DNA of 64,000 bases from Sphingobacteriaceae bacterium (GTDB lineage Bacteria > Bacteroidota > Bacteroidia > B-17B0 > Aurantibacillaceae): positions 1,426,001-1,490,000 of the forward strand of contig NVQB01000001.1 in assembly GCA_002319075.1 (NCBI GenBank), written 5' to 3'. The translations under genes and the position numbers were made by a program. Below, piece by piece: positions 44,261 to 54,803 of this stretch; the stretch's first letter is position 1; the number at the start of each line of letters is the position of its first letter. The notes below the pieces were generated by a model. It worked only from the letters and a program-made list of their open reading frames with translations, searched no databases and was not told the origin of the DNA.

Positions 44261-45369
44261 GTTAATCTGTAGTCCGCTAATTTTAAAACCTCGTTTGCTA
44301 TAACATTTGCCGAATCGTGGTAGGCCATTTTACTAATGTTGTTAGTTAAAGTCACTTGTTTTGTTTCATCGCCAATAAGGTTGATGGCAGCAGTTATCAA
44401 CGTCTGGCGCGCTTCAGAATCTTTCACTAACACAGCCGCGTCTTTATTAACTAAAGCCATTGCATTCTTTGTTTGATGGTCTTCCGCCACATTTGGTGAT
44501 GGCACCAAGATGCAGGGCATTCCAATGTTACAAAGTTCAGAAACAGAACTTGCTCCAGCCCTCGAAATAACTATATCCGCAGCAGCATAGGCAAGATCCA
44601 TACGCGAAATAAAATCGAGCGCATATATGTGTTTATGATTAAATTTTTCTGTCTGAGTTTTTGCCGTCTCGTAATATCCTTTCCCGGTTTGCCAGATTAA
44701 CTGGATAGTTTTCTCAGCAAGTCTTTCAAGGCCAGCACCCATAGATTCATTAATGGTTTTCGCTCCGAGACTTCCACCAATAACCAAAATTGTTTTTTTA
44801 GAAGGATCCAGTTTAAAGAATGAGATTGCCTCTTCTTTCTTTGTACGAACTTCTTTCAAATCCTGGCGAACGGGATTTCCCGTAAGAATAATTTTTTCTT
44901 TGGGAAAGAACTTTTCCATGCCTTCATAAGCCACACAAATCTTACTCGCTTTTTTTGAAAGTAATTTGTTGGTTATTCCCGCATAAGAATTTTGTTCTTG
45001 TAACAAAGCAGGAATTCCTTTGGAGGTTGCTGCTCTAAGGAGTGGACCACTGGCGTAACCACCCGTGCCTATTACAACATCCGGTTGAAAATCTTTAATA
45101 ATCTTCCTGGTCTTGATTAAACTTTGAATAACTAAAAAGGGAAGTTTTAAATTAGATAAAGTTAGCTTACGTTGAAGCCCTGCAATCTTAACTCCAATTA
45201 TAGTGTAGCCAGCATTCGGAACTTTTTCCATTTCCATTTTACCCAGGGCTCCCACAAATAAAATTTCTATATCAGGAACAAGTCGTTTCAACTCGTTCGC
45301 AATTGCCACTGCCGGAAAGATATGTCCACCTGTTCCACCGCCGCTTAATATAACTTTTAGTTTTTTCAA
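44257..45369 (-). CDS. murG: UDP-GlcNAc:undecaprenyl-pyrophosphoryl-MurNAc-pentapeptide transferase
   Basis: 370 residues from a TTG start. [15 protein letters not shown] at 10-24 is the N-terminal G loop, GSLGAKTIN near 199 the second, and [10 protein letters not shown] with [15 protein letters not shown] marks the UDP-GlcNAc site of this GT28 enzyme. It converts lipid I to lipid II on the cytoplasmic face of the membrane. It is flanked by ftsW (47-bp gap) and murC (4-bp overlap). Confidence 0.97.
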   Translation of the reverse strand: MKKLKVILSGGGTGGHIFPAVAIANELKRLVPDIEILFVGALGKMEMEKVPNAGYTIIGVKIAGLQRKLTLSNLKLPFLVIQSLIKTRKIIKDFQPDVVIGTGGYASGPLLRAATSKGIPALLQEQNSYAGITNKLLSKKASKICVAYEGMEKFFPKEKIILTGNPVRQDLKEVRTKKEEAISFFKLDPSKKTILVIGGSLGAKTINESMGAGLERLAEKTIQLIWQTGKGYYETAKTQTEKFNHKHIYALDFISRMDLAYAAADIVISRAGASSVSELCNIGMPCILVPSPNVAEDHQTKNAMALVNKDAAVLVKDSEARQTLITAAINLIGDETKQVTLTNNISKMAYHDSANVIANEVLKLADYRLT

Positions 45370-45416
45370 AATTTAAATAATGAACTCTTCAGTTTTGCAA
45401 GAGTGGTTAAAGACTA

Positions 45417-46571
45417 TTATGCGGCTTCCAATTTTTCTTCACCTTTATCTTCGGATCCTCTGCTAACGCTAAGAATTATGCCCAGAGCGATCATGGTAAA
45501 CCAGATAGACGTTCCACCCATACTTATTAAAGGCAAGGGTTGACCTGTAACCGGGAATAAATTTACTGCCACAGCCATATTTACTAAGGCTTGAAAAACA
45601 AGGCTAAAAGATAATCCTATAGCAACTAATCCTGCGAAGGGCTTATCATTGTCCCGCATAATCTTTATACCTCTATATAAGAGTATCATGTATAAAAACA
45701 ATAAACCAAAACCAATAAATAAACCGTATTCTTCAATAATTATAGCATAAATAAAATCGGAAGATGCTTGTGGCAAAAATGCTCGTTGAGTGCTGTTTCC
45801 CGGCCCCTTACCAATAATGCCACCAGTTGCGATAGCAATTTTTGCTTGTTCACTTTGGTAGTTACTTTCTGTATCCCCCTTTGAGAAATTTTCTATCCGG
45901 GCTTTCCATGTCGTGGCACGTTTACTCGGAAATGTTTCTGGCGCAAACCAAATCCAAGCAAAAAATAAGCCTCCGGCTACAACACAAATCCCTATAATTT
46001 TTAGAATGATTCGAATATTTATTCCCCCAACAAACATCAACACCAGACAATTAGAAAACAATATTGCCGCTGTGGAAAAGTTTGCCGGCAAGATCAATAC
46101 ACACACAATTCCAATTGGCAAAAGCAAATGCCTTGCAACGGACTTGAAATCAACTAGTTCTTTTGCTTTTACAGTGAGAATTCTCGCTACATAAATCAAC
46201 AGCATTAATTTAGCAACATCTGAAGATTGAAAAGTTAACCCAATACCCGGGATTGGAATCCATCTGGATGCCTCGCCCTCACTTACACCTCTCAATAAAG
46301 TATAGATTAATAGTGGAATAGAAAAAATAAAACCGATTTGCGCCACCTTGCTGAATACCGTATATTTTATTTTATGAAACACATAAGCAATACCAAACCC
46401 TAATGCAATTATGACAAAATGCTTCACCAAATAATATTCGGAATTCCCTTGTTTAAATTTATGGGCAAGGGTTACAACGGCGCTGTAAACTACCAAAATA
46501 GAAAGCAACGACAATATGAACATGATAGCCCATATGACCTTGTCTCCCTTTAAGTAGTTAAATAGCTTCAT
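45417..46571 (-). CDS. ftsW: Lipid II polymerase FtsW (SEDS family)
   Basis: 384 residues with about ten transmembrane segments. SEDS hallmarks include the ESNYQSEQAKIAIATGG loop with GKGPGNSTQR, the SDFIYAIIIEEYGLFIG helix containing the conserved acidic residue region, and QALVNMAVAVNLFPVTGQPLPLIS near the C-terminus. FtsW polymerises septal peptidoglycan with its partner class B PBP (ftsI in this cluster). Its position between murD and murG supports FtsW rather than RodA. Confidence 0.95.
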   Translation of the reverse strand: MKLFNYLKGDKVIWAIMFILSLLSILVVYSAVVTLAHKFKQGNSEYYLVKHFVIIALGFGIAYVFHKIKYTVFSKVAQIGFIFSIPLLIYTLLRGVSEGEASRWIPIPGIGLTFQSSDVAKLMLLIYVARILTVKAKELVDFKSVARHLLLPIGIVCVLILPANFSTAAILFSNCLVLMFVGGINIRIILKIIGICVVAGGLFFAWIWFAPETFPSKRATTWKARIENFSKGDTESNYQSEQAKIAIATGGIIGKGPGNSTQRAFLPQASSDFIYAIIIEEYGLFIGFGLLFLYMILLYRGIKIMRDNDKPFAGLVAIGLSFSLVFQALVNMAVAVNLFPVTGQPLPLISMGGTSIWFTMIALGIILSVSRGSEDKGEEKLEAA

Positions 46572-46594
46572 CGTTTTCAGTTTCGTTAATAAAA

Positions 46595-47941
46595 TTAAAG
46601 CGCTCTTACTGCTCCTTTAAATTGCATACCTCTATCTTCGTAATTTTGAAACAAATCAAAACTAGCGCAGGCCGGAGATAATAAAACGACATCCCCTTTT
46701 TTACCAATTTTGTAGGAAGCCGCTACTGCATCAGCTGCATTATCAGTCTCTACAATAGTTTCGATAACTCCTTTAAAAGCATTAATAATTTTGCTATTGT
46801 CTTTTCCAAGACAAATAATTGCTTTTACACGAGCCTTTACAAGGTCCATCAATTCGTTGTAGTCATTGCCTTTATCCTGGCCACCGCAGATCCATACCAC
46901 CGGCTTCTCCATACTTTCGAGAGCGTACCAGGTAGAGTTAACGTTAGTCGCTTTCGAATCATTAATAAATTCGATACCGTTTATAGAGGCAACAAATTCC
47001 AAACGGTGTTCGATATTTTGAAAATCCTGTAAACTTTCGCGGATAATTTCCTTGCGGACATCCACGATTCTGGCAGTCATTCCTGCTGCCATGCTGTTGT
47101 AAACGTTGTGTTTACCTTGCAATGCTAATTCTTCAATTGTCATAATTAAGGGGTTTTGGTTTGGTTTATAATTAAGGGTTATTTGGTTTGTGGTTAAAAA
47201 AGCGCCGTCACCATCAATTGGTTCTTTGATGCTGAAAGGCACTAGAGTTGCGTTTATCTTGTGTTCAGTGATGTAGTTGGTTATGACCGCATCATCGTGG
47301 TTATACACAAAATAATTTTGTTTGCTTTGGTTTTGTGTTATTCTGAATTTGGAGGCAACGTAATTTTCAAATTTGTATTCGTAACGGTCTAAATGATCTG
47401 GGGTAATATTTAAAAGAACAGCTATGTCTGCAGTAAAATCATACATGCCATCTAGCTGAAAGCTGCTTAATTCCAAAACATAGTAATCGAAATTTTCGCG
47501 TGCTACCTGCATGGCAAAACTCTTTCCCACATTGCCTCCCAGGCCAACATTGTATCCCGCTTTTTTTAATATGTGATAAGTCAACAGTGTTGTAGTTGTC
47601 TTGCCATTTGAACCCGTGATACAAATTTTTGTAGCATTGGTGTAGCGTCCCGCAAATTCGATTTCAGAAATTACCGGTATCGATTTTGCCTTCAGTTTTT
47701 GTACTATATCTACTTTGTCTGGAATACCCGGACTCTTAACCACCTCATGAGCGTTTAAGATCATTGCTTCGGTATGTATTCCTTCTTCAAACAAAATATT
47801 TTCTTCTACTAATTGTTTTTTATATTTCTCTTTTATCAATGATTTGTCACTCACAAAAACATCAAATCCTTTTTGTTTGGCCAGTATGGCTGTACCCACA
47901 CCACTTTCGCCGCTACCCAGTATCACTAATCGCTTACTCAC
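46595..47941 (-). CDS. murD: UDP-N-acetylmuramoylalanine-D-glutamate ligase
   Basis: 448 residues from a GTG start. N-terminal Rossmann segment ILGSGESGVGTAILA (7-21), ATP loop ITGSNGKTTTTLL at 108-120, then LELSSFQLDG and NDSKATNVNST, typical of MurD. It adds D-glutamate to UDP-MurNAc-L-Ala. The GTG start shares its first base with the mraY stop codon (TAGTG), so coupling is likely. It is followed by ftsW after 23 bp. Confidence 0.96.
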   Translation of the reverse strand: MSKRLVILGSGESGVGTAILAKQKGFDVFVSDKSLIKEKYKKQLVEENILFEEGIHTEAMILNAHEVVKSPGIPDKVDIVQKLKAKSIPVISEIEFAGRYTNATKICITGSNGKTTTTLLTYHILKKAGYNVGLGGNVGKSFAMQVARENFDYYVLELSSFQLDGMYDFTADIAVLLNITPDHLDRYEYKFENYVASKFRITQNQSKQNYFVYNHDDAVITNYITEHKINATLVPFSIKEPIDGDGAFLTTNQITLNYKPNQNPLIMTIEELALQGKHNVYNSMAAGMTARIVDVRKEIIRESLQDFQNIEHRLEFVASINGIEFINDSKATNVNSTWYALESMEKPVVWICGGQDKGNDYNELMDLVKARVKAIICLGKDNSKIINAFKGVIETIVETDNAADAVAASYKIGKKGDVVLLSPACASFDLFQNYEDRGMQFKGAVRAL

Positions 47942-49203
47942 TATCTTAATTTCAGCGTAACGAAGGTTAATACAGCTAATGCAATTCCAACAATAAAAAA
48001 CCGCATAACAATTTTTGACTCATGGAAACCAACCTTTTGATAGTGGTGATGAAGTGGAGCCATTTTAAATAACCTGTTGGCTTGTGCAAATTCTAAACCG
48101 CGTCTCTTTTTTTGATATTTAAAATAATAAACTTGTAAAATCACTGAAATGTTTTCAACCAGAAACACCCCACATAAAATCGGAATCAACAATTCTTTAC
48201 GAATAGCGATGGCATAAACAGCTATAATTCCGCCAATGGCAAGACTTCCGGTATCTCCCATAAAAACCTGGGCTGGAAAAGAATTATACCAAAGAAAGCC
48301 AATGCACCCGCCAACAAAGGCCGCTATAAAAACCACCAACTCACCAGAGTTAGGGATATACATAATGTTTAAATAATCGGCGAAAACCGTATTACCTGAA
48401 ACATATGCTAAAATTCCAAGAACAGTGCCAATGATAGCGCTTGTTCCCGCGGCGAGCCCGTCAATACCATCCGTAATATTCGCACCATTTGAAACTGCCG
48501 TCACAATAAGGATTACCATGGGGATAAAAATCAACCAGCCGTATTTTAAACAATCATCGCAGGCCCACGAAATAAACTTTCCATAATCCAGTTCATTGTT
48601 TTTTGAAAAAGGAATTGTTGTCTTAAGCGTTTTAATGGGAGCATCGGCGTATTTAGGTGTTCTAACACTTTTGTTAGGATCTGTGGAAATATTAAAAACA
48701 TCTTTTGAAGTAGAAACAACTCTTTCTTTAACCACTACATCCGGATGAAAATAGAGCACGCAGCCAACAATCAAACCAATGCCAATCTGGCCAATAATTT
48801 TAAATTTTCCTTTTAATCCTTCTTTGTCTTTTTTAAATACTTTGATATAATCATCCAGAAAACCTATAGCTCCAAGCCAAACAGTTGTAATCAACATTAA
48901 AACAATGTACACGTTATGAATTTTCGCAAACAACAAGGTGGGAATGATAATCGCTGCAATAATTATTAAACCTCCCATTGTAGGGGTACCTTTTTTTTGT
49001 GTCTGACCTTCTAATCCCAATTCACGGATAGTTTCGCCGATTTGTTTACGGCGTATAAATTCTATAATGCGTTTACCAAACAACAAAGAAATTACCAGCG
49101 AAGTAATCAATGCCATGGCCGCACGAAACGAGATGTAATTAAACACACCGGCACCGGGAAAGTCTATGGTTCTGTCGAGGTAATTAAACAAATAATACAA
49201 CAT
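47941..49203 (-). CDS. mraY: Phospho-N-acetylmuramoyl-pentapeptide transferase
   Basis: 420 residues, ten membrane segments. The catalytic Asp pair is in [13 protein letters not shown], the Mg/uridine loop in [15 protein letters not shown], and the MAPLHHHYQ motif near the C-terminus is exact. A ~60-residue hydrophilic insert ([20 protein letters not shown] onward) makes it longer than the E. coli enzyme and is usual in Bacteroidota. MraY makes lipid I from UDP-MurNAc-pentapeptide and undecaprenyl phosphate. It starts within the murE stop (TAATG) with no murF in between. Confidence 0.97.
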   Translation of the reverse strand: MLYYLFNYLDRTIDFPGAGVFNYISFRAAMALITSLVISLLFGKRIIEFIRRKQIGETIRELGLEGQTQKKGTPTMGGLIIIAAIIIPTLLFAKIHNVYIVLMLITTVWLGAIGFLDDYIKVFKKDKEGLKGKFKIIGQIGIGLIVGCVLYFHPDVVVKERVVSTSKDVFNISTDPNKSVRTPKYADAPIKTLKTTIPFSKNNELDYGKFISWACDDCLKYGWLIFIPMVILIVTAVSNGANITDGIDGLAAGTSAIIGTVLGILAYVSGNTVFADYLNIMYIPNSGELVVFIAAFVGGCIGFLWYNSFPAQVFMGDTGSLAIGGIIAVYAIAIRKELLIPILCGVFLVENISVILQVYYFKYQKKRRGLEFAQANRLFKMAPLHHHYQKVGFHESKIVMRFFIVGIALAVLTFVTLKLR

Positions 49204-50666
49204 TATATGCCGAGGTTTTTAATGGTTTCTTTTAATATTTCTAAATCGTCAAAATCATATTTCACACCTTTGATCTCCTGGTACTTCTCGTGGCCTTTTC
49301 CAGCAATCAAAATGATATCTCCCTTTTTGCTAAACTGACAAGCTGTTCTAATTGCTTCCTTTCTATCTGTAATACGTAATGTTTTTTTTACGTCAACGGG
49401 ATTGATCCCTTTTTGCATCTGATCTAGAATTTTTTCAGGATCTTCACTGCGCGGATTATCAGAGGTTAACACAACTTTATCACTGTACTCACATGCTATT
49501 GCAGCCATCACGGGACGCTTGGCGGAGTCTCTGTCGCCACCGCAACCCACCAGTGTTATAACGCTTTCATTTCCCGTACGAATATCTTTTATGGTTTCTA
49601 ACACATTTTTTAAAGCATCCGGTGTATGAGCGTAATCTACAATCCCTATAATGCCGTTGGGAGATTTCACGTATTGAAAACGTCCTTCTACAGAATTCAG
49701 ATTACTTAATGCGGTAAGAATATTGGTTTTGTCTTGTTTTAAAAGAATCGCTGTAGCATACACTGCCAGAACATTGTAAGCGTTAAATGTTCCGATCAGT
49801 TTTACCCAGATTTCCTGATTATCAATATTCAGGAACAAACCCGCAAGATGATTTTCAATAATTCTACATTTAAAATCGGCAACAGTTCTTAAAGCATAAG
49901 TATTTTTATTTGCTCTCGTATTCTGAAGCATGATCAGGCCATTTTTATCATCCCGATTTACAAGCGCGAAAGCCGAAGCAGGCAACATATCGAAAAATCC
50001 TTTTTTTGCCTTGATGTATTCGTCAAATGTTTTGTGATAATCTAAATGGTCATGTGTAATATTTGTAAATACTCCACCCGCAAAAACCAGTCCAGCAATA
50101 CGATTCTGCACTACAGCATGAGAACTTACTTCGATAAACACAAACTCACAGCTCTGCTCTACCATGTTGCTTAAAAGTTCGTTCAGACTTAGTGCATCAG
50201 GTGTTGTATGCGTTGATGGAATTACTGTACTATTTATTTTATTTTGAACGGTAGAGAGTAATCCAACAGAATATCCTAAAGATCTGAATAAATTAAAAAG
50301 AAGTGTAGCGGTTGTTGTCTTACCGTTTGTACCCGTTACACCAACCAATTTTAATTTCTCTGATGGGTTATCATAATAATTACAGGCTATTATACCTAAA
50401 GAGTAAGTGGAGTCTGTAACTTTAATATAAGTAACACCGTCATTTTTTTCTTTAGGCATCACCTCACAAACAATACCAATGGCACCCGCTTCAATTGCTT
50501 TTTGTATAAACTGGTGGCCGTCCACAGCTGCTCCTCTCGAAGCTACGAAAAGACAACCCTTCTTTACTTTGCGGGAATCAGATACAACCGACGAAATAGC
50601 CATGTGCGTGGAGCCCAGGACTTCTTCAAGCCTGACTTTGTATAATATTTCGCTGAGTAATTTCAT
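49203..50666 (-). CDS. murE: UDP-MurNAc-L-Ala-D-Glu:meso-diaminopimelate ligase
   Basis: 487 residues. The ATP loop [13 protein letters not shown] is at 110-122, and the central motifs [13 protein letters not shown] and [10 protein letters not shown] are present. The DNPR motif ([11 protein letters not shown], near 402) identifies a ligase specific for meso-diaminopimelate rather than lysine, so the peptidoglycan is of the DAP type. It is followed by mraY with a one-base overlap; in most Proteobacteria murF would lie between them. Confidence 0.97.
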   Translation of the reverse strand: MKLLSEILYKVRLEEVLGSTHMAISSVVSDSRKVKKGCLFVASRGAAVDGHQFIQKAIEAGAIGIVCEVMPKEKNDGVTYIKVTDSTYSLGIIACNYYDNPSEKLKLVGVTGTNGKTTTATLLFNLFRSLGYSVGLLSTVQNKINSTVIPSTHTTPDALSLNELLSNMVEQSCEFVFIEVSSHAVVQNRIAGLVFAGGVFTNITHDHLDYHKTFDEYIKAKKGFFDMLPASAFALVNRDDKNGLIMLQNTRANKNTYALRTVADFKCRIIENHLAGLFLNIDNQEIWVKLIGTFNAYNVLAVYATAILLKQDKTNILTALSNLNSVEGRFQYVKSPNGIIGIVDYAHTPDALKNVLETIKDIRTGNESVITLVGCGGDRDSAKRPVMAAIACEYSDKVVLTSDNPRSEDPEKILDQMQKGINPVDVKKTLRITDRKEAIRTACQFSKKGDIILIAGKGHEKYQEIKGVKYDFDDLEILKETIKNLGI

Positions 50667-50698
50667 TCTTTTTGTTTTATCCTGATTATTCTCTTCTG

Positions 50699-52819
50699 TT
50701 AACCGAGTGTCAGTATTATCTTATTTCCCCTGCTAAATCTTTGTCCAGCTTCTACACTTTGTTTTTTAACGCTGCCAAAGCCCTGCAGACGCACATAAAA
50801 GCCATTGTTTTCTAAAAGAAATAAAGCGTCTTTCGCAGATAATCCAGAAAGGTTAGGCATAATTCCTTTTTTTAATTGTGACTCCAGGTTTATTTCTCCC
50901 AGAGCCAAGTGCGTTGAATCTGCTTTATTACGACGCACATATTTTTCAGAATCAGAATTTTTAATCGGAACATGCAGCGCTTGTGCCAGCTGCGTTAATT
51001 CATTCGACTTTGCTGTGATCGCATCTGGAGCTTTAGTAAGCAAAGTGTTATGATTATTTACCGGCTCAATACAATTTAAACTACTGGAATAAACTTTTTC
51101 AGCTATCTCTTTAAATACCGGACCAGCAACAGCAGCACCGTAGTAAACACCATTGCTTGGAGAATTAATAACAACGATACAAGTGTATAGTGGATTTTCC
51201 GCTGGAAAGTACCCTACGAACGAAGCCTGGTAGCTGCGCTCCCCCACTCTGCCATATGTTCCATTTATAGCAATTTGTGCCGTTCCGGTTTTACCACCAA
51301 CTTTAAAAGCAGTAATATTTAAAGCTTTGCCTGAACCATTCGCTACTACACCTTCCAATAGTTTTTTAGCCTTGCGAATCGTTTCTTTTTTTACAAACTG
51401 TTCAATTAAGACTTCGGTCTCAAATTTTTTCACCACAATTCCATTGCGTCTGACTTCCTTTACAAAACGAGGCTTAACCATACGACCATCGTTTGCAACA
51501 GCGTTGTATAGCGTTAGAGTTTGCAAAGGGGTAATTAAACTCTCGTAACCATAACTTAGTTGCGGCAGTGTAACACCCGACCAATATTTTGTTTTGGTCT
51601 GCGGAATTCGCGGCACCCCTTCACCAGGAATGGACAATCCTAATTGCTTATTCAGGTGAAAAGAATTTAGTTTATCCGCAAACTTCTGTGGATTTTTTGA
51701 ATAGTATTTAGTGATCAATTTAGAAACGCCAACGTTAGACGAAGTTTCAAAAACACGCTGCACAGTGAGGATGGGCGATTCCGGAGCATGTGAATCGCGA
51801 ATTGTTTTATCATAAAAAGTGCATTCCCCGTTCCCAACATTTACAAGCTCATCTAAACTCACGCCATATTCATCAATAACTGCTAACAGCGAAGCAAGTT
51901 TAAATGTTGATCCCGGTTCTGTTGGATAACCGATCGCGTAATTAAAGCTTTCGTTATAATTCACAGAATCACCTTTACTCTTGGTAAGATTTGCGATAGC
52001 CTTGATCTCACCTGTCTTTACTTCCATCAAAATAGCGCAGCCGTGAGAGGCCTCATTCTTTTGAAGTGTTTTTAAAAGTGCATGCGTTGCAACGTCCTGT
52101 AGATTTATATCAATCGTTGTATAAAGATCGCTTCCGTCTTTTGGCTCTACCTCATTTTCATCGTTAATCGGTCTCCAAACATCACCGGCAATTTTCTGCA
52201 TCAAACGTTTTCCACTAACGCCCATTAATACCGTATCAAAAGCACCTTCGAGTCCAACCGGTTTAACACCCGGACGCGACATACCAATAGTCCTTCCCGC
52301 CAACATTTGAAAGGGACGTTCTCTGCGGTTTGTCTGCAGTGTTACCAGCCCACCACGTTTTCCTTTTCTGAAAATCGGAAATTTCTTAAGGGTCTGCAGA
52401 TCTTTATAAGAAACATTGCGTTTTAAAAGAACATAACGGGCTTTATCTCTGCGGGCTTTATTTAATATTTTTTTATACTCATTAGGACCCTTGTCATGAA
52501 ACAAGCTGCTTAATAAAAAAGTGAGAGAGTCACGGTTATCCTTATAAAATTTCTCGGTAATAGACGGAGCGTTTATATCTACTGCAACTTCATAATATGG
52601 AAGAGATGTAGCCAGTAAAGCTCCATTGGCATCAAAAATATTTCCCCGCACAGCTTCCATATCCTCCACTTTTGTAGTGAAGGCTTCTGCTTTCGCACGC
52701 CACTCATCGCCCTCCATAAATTGTATCACGCAAATGCGATACAAAATACCAAGAGCAAATACACACATAAAAATATATGTGAGATAGGTGCGGGTTAAAA
52801 TATCCTTTTTATTTTCCAA
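50699..52819 (-). CDS. ftsI: Septal penicillin-binding protein (class B, FtsI/SpoVD-like) with PASTA domain
   Basis: 706 residues from a TTG start. One N-terminal membrane segment (TYLTYIFMCVFALGILY), a dimerisation domain, then the transpeptidase domain with all three penicillin-binding motifs: STFK at 304-307, SSN at 360-362 and KTG at 510-512. The C-terminal ~65 residues (IMPNLSGLSAKDALFLL to IILTLG) form a single PASTA domain, as in SpoVD and many Bacteroidota FtsI. It crosslinks septal peptidoglycan in the periplasm together with FtsW, and follows ftsL by nine bases. Confidence 0.95.
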   Translation of the reverse strand: MENKKDILTRTYLTYIFMCVFALGILYRICVIQFMEGDEWRAKAEAFTTKVEDMEAVRGNIFDANGALLATSLPYYEVAVDINAPSITEKFYKDNRDSLTFLLSSLFHDKGPNEYKKILNKARRDKARYVLLKRNVSYKDLQTLKKFPIFRKGKRGGLVTLQTNRRERPFQMLAGRTIGMSRPGVKPVGLEGAFDTVLMGVSGKRLMQKIAGDVWRPINDENEVEPKDGSDLYTTIDINLQDVATHALLKTLQKNEASHGCAILMEVKTGEIKAIANLTKSKGDSVNYNESFNYAIGYPTEPGSTFKLASLLAVIDEYGVSLDELVNVGNGECTFYDKTIRDSHAPESPILTVQRVFETSSNVGVSKLITKYYSKNPQKFADKLNSFHLNKQLGLSIPGEGVPRIPQTKTKYWSGVTLPQLSYGYESLITPLQTLTLYNAVANDGRMVKPRFVKEVRRNGIVVKKFETEVLIEQFVKKETIRKAKKLLEGVVANGSGKALNITAFKVGGKTGTAQIAINGTYGRVGERSYQASFVGYFPAENPLYTCIVVINSPSNGVYYGAAVAGPVFKEIAEKVYSSSLNCIEPVNNHNTLLTKAPDAITAKSNELTQLAQALHVPIKNSDSEKYVRRNKADSTHLALGEINLESQLKKGIMPNLSGLSAKDALFLLENNGFYVRLQGFGSVKKQSVEAGQRFSRGNKIILTLG

Positions 52820-52828
52820 AATTTACTT

Positions 52829-53320
52829 TTACTGATGAAGGGAACTAAGTTCTGCTTCATTACCTTTATATAATTCAATGCTATCCACTTCTATTTTCAC
52901 CGGTGGTACAACTGGCTCTTTTAATCCTAATGCTTCAGCCGATTTAGCTACCTCACTTTGTTTACTCGCAAACATGAGTTCACTTTTTGTAGAGATATAT
53001 TCTGAGCGGTACTCTTTGATCTCTTTCGTTAATTTATTCTCAAGACGAATATTATCATCAGCGTAATAATTGTAACCGATGTAAATCAAGGCAACAAAAC
53101 TTAGAAACAATATAAACGGGAGGTGTTTTAAACTAGACTCATTTGTAAGAAAAGATCCGCTGAATACAGAAGACAGACCTTTCGCCAGTACTCCTTTTTT
53201 TCTTGGTTTTTGAGGTTTCTGAGGCTTTACAACTTTCGACTCAATCTCTTCAGCCGTCAGTCTATCCTCTTCCTGTTCTGAAGCTTTAACTTTTGGTGTA
53301 TCTCTGAATTTATTTGCCAA
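52829..53320 (-). CDS. ftsL: FtsL-like cell division protein
   Basis: 163 residues from a TTG start. A ~65-residue charged cytoplasmic region (EEDRLTAEEIESKVV, KPQKPRKKG) precedes one membrane segment (LPFILFLSFVALIYIGYNYY) and a short periplasmic coiled coil (RLENKLTKEIKEYRSEYIS). Sequence identity to FtsL is low in all phyla; the call rests on topology and on position between rsmH and ftsI, where ftsL always lies. The partners would be FtsI/FtsW and a DivIC-type protein. Confidence 0.75.
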   Translation of the reverse strand: MANKFRDTPKVKASEQEEDRLTAEEIESKVVKPQKPQKPRKKGVLAKGLSSVFSGSFLTNESSLKHLPFILFLSFVALIYIGYNYYADDNIRLENKLTKEIKEYRSEYISTKSELMFASKQSEVAKSAEALGLKEPVVPPVKIEVDSIELYKGNEAELSSLHQ

Positions 53321-53392
53321 CTTTTATTTCCGGTTACTTGTTTTTAGTTTCTTGTTGTTTAACCAGGTACAAGAAACCTGGAACTTTTAATT

Positions 53393-54307
53393 TTAAATTT
53401 TCTCCGCCACTCTCAACTTTGCACTTCTTGCTCTTGTATTAATTTTAATTTCTTCTTCACTCGGCAGAATAGGTTTTGAAGTGAGATTTTTAAATATTTT
53501 TTTACCAGTTCCGTAAATAATATCTTTCACTTCTACTCCTTCTACATTTCCTGCCTTTATAATATTTTTCACCATGCGATCTTCCAAACTATGGTAGGAC
53601 AGCATTACCAGTCTTCCGCCACTCTCCAACAATTCAACACATTGTGTCAGACACTCTTTTAATGCCTCCATTTCCTGGTTCACTTCTATTCTTAAAGCCT
53701 GGAATACTTTTGCTAAATATTTATGTTCTTCGAACTTTGGTGTGCAGGATTTAATAACTTCTTTTAAATCGTTCGTCGTAGAAATTTCTTTTTCACTTCT
53801 CGCTGCCATTATTTCGCCAACCAATTTCGCTGCATTGTGAATTTCCGCGTACTCTTTGAACATTTTTATCAGTTCTTTGGAGCCATACTCATTGACAATT
53901 TTTTTTGCCGTCAAGTCATTCTGCTGATTCATCCGCATGTCCAATTCTGCATCGAAACGAATTGAGAAACCACGGGAAGCCTCATCAAACTGGTGAGATG
54001 AAACACCGAAATCACCTAAAATGCCATCCACTCTGGTAATTCCATTTAAACGCAAATAACTTTTAAGGTATCTGAAGTTTTGGGGGATCAATGTAAAGCG
54101 CGGATCTTTCAACGCATTTTTCTGCGCATCAGCATCCTGATCAAAAGAAAATAATTTCCCTTGCTCACCAAGATGTTTTAAGATGAGCGCTGAATGGCCG
54201 CCACCACCAAAAGTCAAATCCACATACACACCATTCGGTTGAATGTTAAGATTATCAATACAAGCTTGTAAAAGAACGGAAGTGTGATACGCAGGATTAT
54301 TCATCAT
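53393..54307 (-). CDS. rsmH: 16S rRNA (cytosine1402-N4)-methyltransferase
   Basis: 304 residues. Starts ATG-ATG within the 3' end of mraZ (about 11-bp overlap). AdoMet-binding VDLTFGGGGHSALIL (28-42), GILGDFGVSSHQFDEASRGFS and the C-terminal SYHSLEDRMVKNII are diagnostic for RsmH (MraW). It methylates N4 of C1402 in the ribosomal decoding centre. It is the conserved second gene of dcw clusters. Confidence 0.97.
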   Translation of the reverse strand: MMNNPAYHTSVLLQACIDNLNIQPNGVYVDLTFGGGGHSALILKHLGEQGKLFSFDQDADAQKNALKDPRFTLIPQNFRYLKSYLRLNGITRVDGILGDFGVSSHQFDEASRGFSIRFDAELDMRMNQQNDLTAKKIVNEYGSKELIKMFKEYAEIHNAAKLVGEIMAARSEKEISTTNDLKEVIKSCTPKFEEHKYLAKVFQALRIEVNQEMEALKECLTQCVELLESGGRLVMLSYHSLEDRMVKNIIKAGNVEGVEVKDIIYGTGKKIFKNLTSKPILPSEEEIKINTRARSAKLRVAEKI

Positions 54308-54767
54308 CCATATCGCTAAAGTTTACATTCCCTAAAACATCCTCTGCTAATTTTTCAATGTTGATATCCTGGTTAAGGAAATCTTCATATAATTTTTTAT
54401 CCCAGATCTCAATCACATTGTTACTTCCTAAAACTTTGAGATCGGATTTTATATCGGCGTAATCGGTTAAAGATTTCGGCACTAACAAACGCCCCGAATT
54501 ATCTGCTTCCACATTGGTTGCCCCACCCGTAAATTTTCTAACGAACACATCGTTCGCTTTTATCAAGCGGTTAAGCTTACTCAACTTTTTATTCAGTTTT
54601 TCCCATTCACTTAATGGGTATAAAACCAGGCACTTTTGATGAAGATTTCTGTTAATAACAAAGCCTTTTTCAAAGATCTCCTCCAGTTGTTTCCGTAGGT
54701 CTACAGGGAACATGAAGCGACCTTTTGCGTCGACTTTACAATCATATTCTCCAATTAAACCTGTCAT
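54297..54767 (-). CDS. mraZ: Transcriptional regulator MraZ
   Basis: 156 residues. The two AbrB-like DxxGR DNA-contact motifs are visible: VDAKGRFMFP (~13-22) and ADNSGRLLVP (~88-97). MraZ forms a ring of eight to twelve subunits that binds short direct repeats upstream of its own gene and represses the dcw operon. A matching repeat array with 10-bp period lies 37-76 bp upstream of the start (54804-54843). It is the first gene of the 13-gene dcw cluster. Confidence 0.95.
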   Translation of the reverse strand: MTGLIGEYDCKVDAKGRFMFPVDLRKQLEEIFEKGFVINRNLHQKCLVLYPLSEWEKLNKKLSKLNRLIKANDVFVRKFTGGATNVEADNSGRLLVPKSLTDYADIKSDLKVLGSNNVIEIWDKKLYEDFLNQDINIEKLAEDVLGNVNFSDMDDE

Positions 54768-54789
54768 GTATTGATTTATAAGCTTTTAG

Positions 54790-54797
54790 CAAAAATA
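54790..54797 (-). promoter_or_regulatory. -7 element of the mraZ (dcw) promoter
   Basis: On the minus strand this reads TATTTTTG, a perfect TAnnTTTG, giving a leader of about 15-20 bases before the mraZ ATG. The -33 region falls within the adjacent MraZ-box repeats. Confidence 0.6.
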
Positions 54798-54803
54798 AAC
54801 ATA

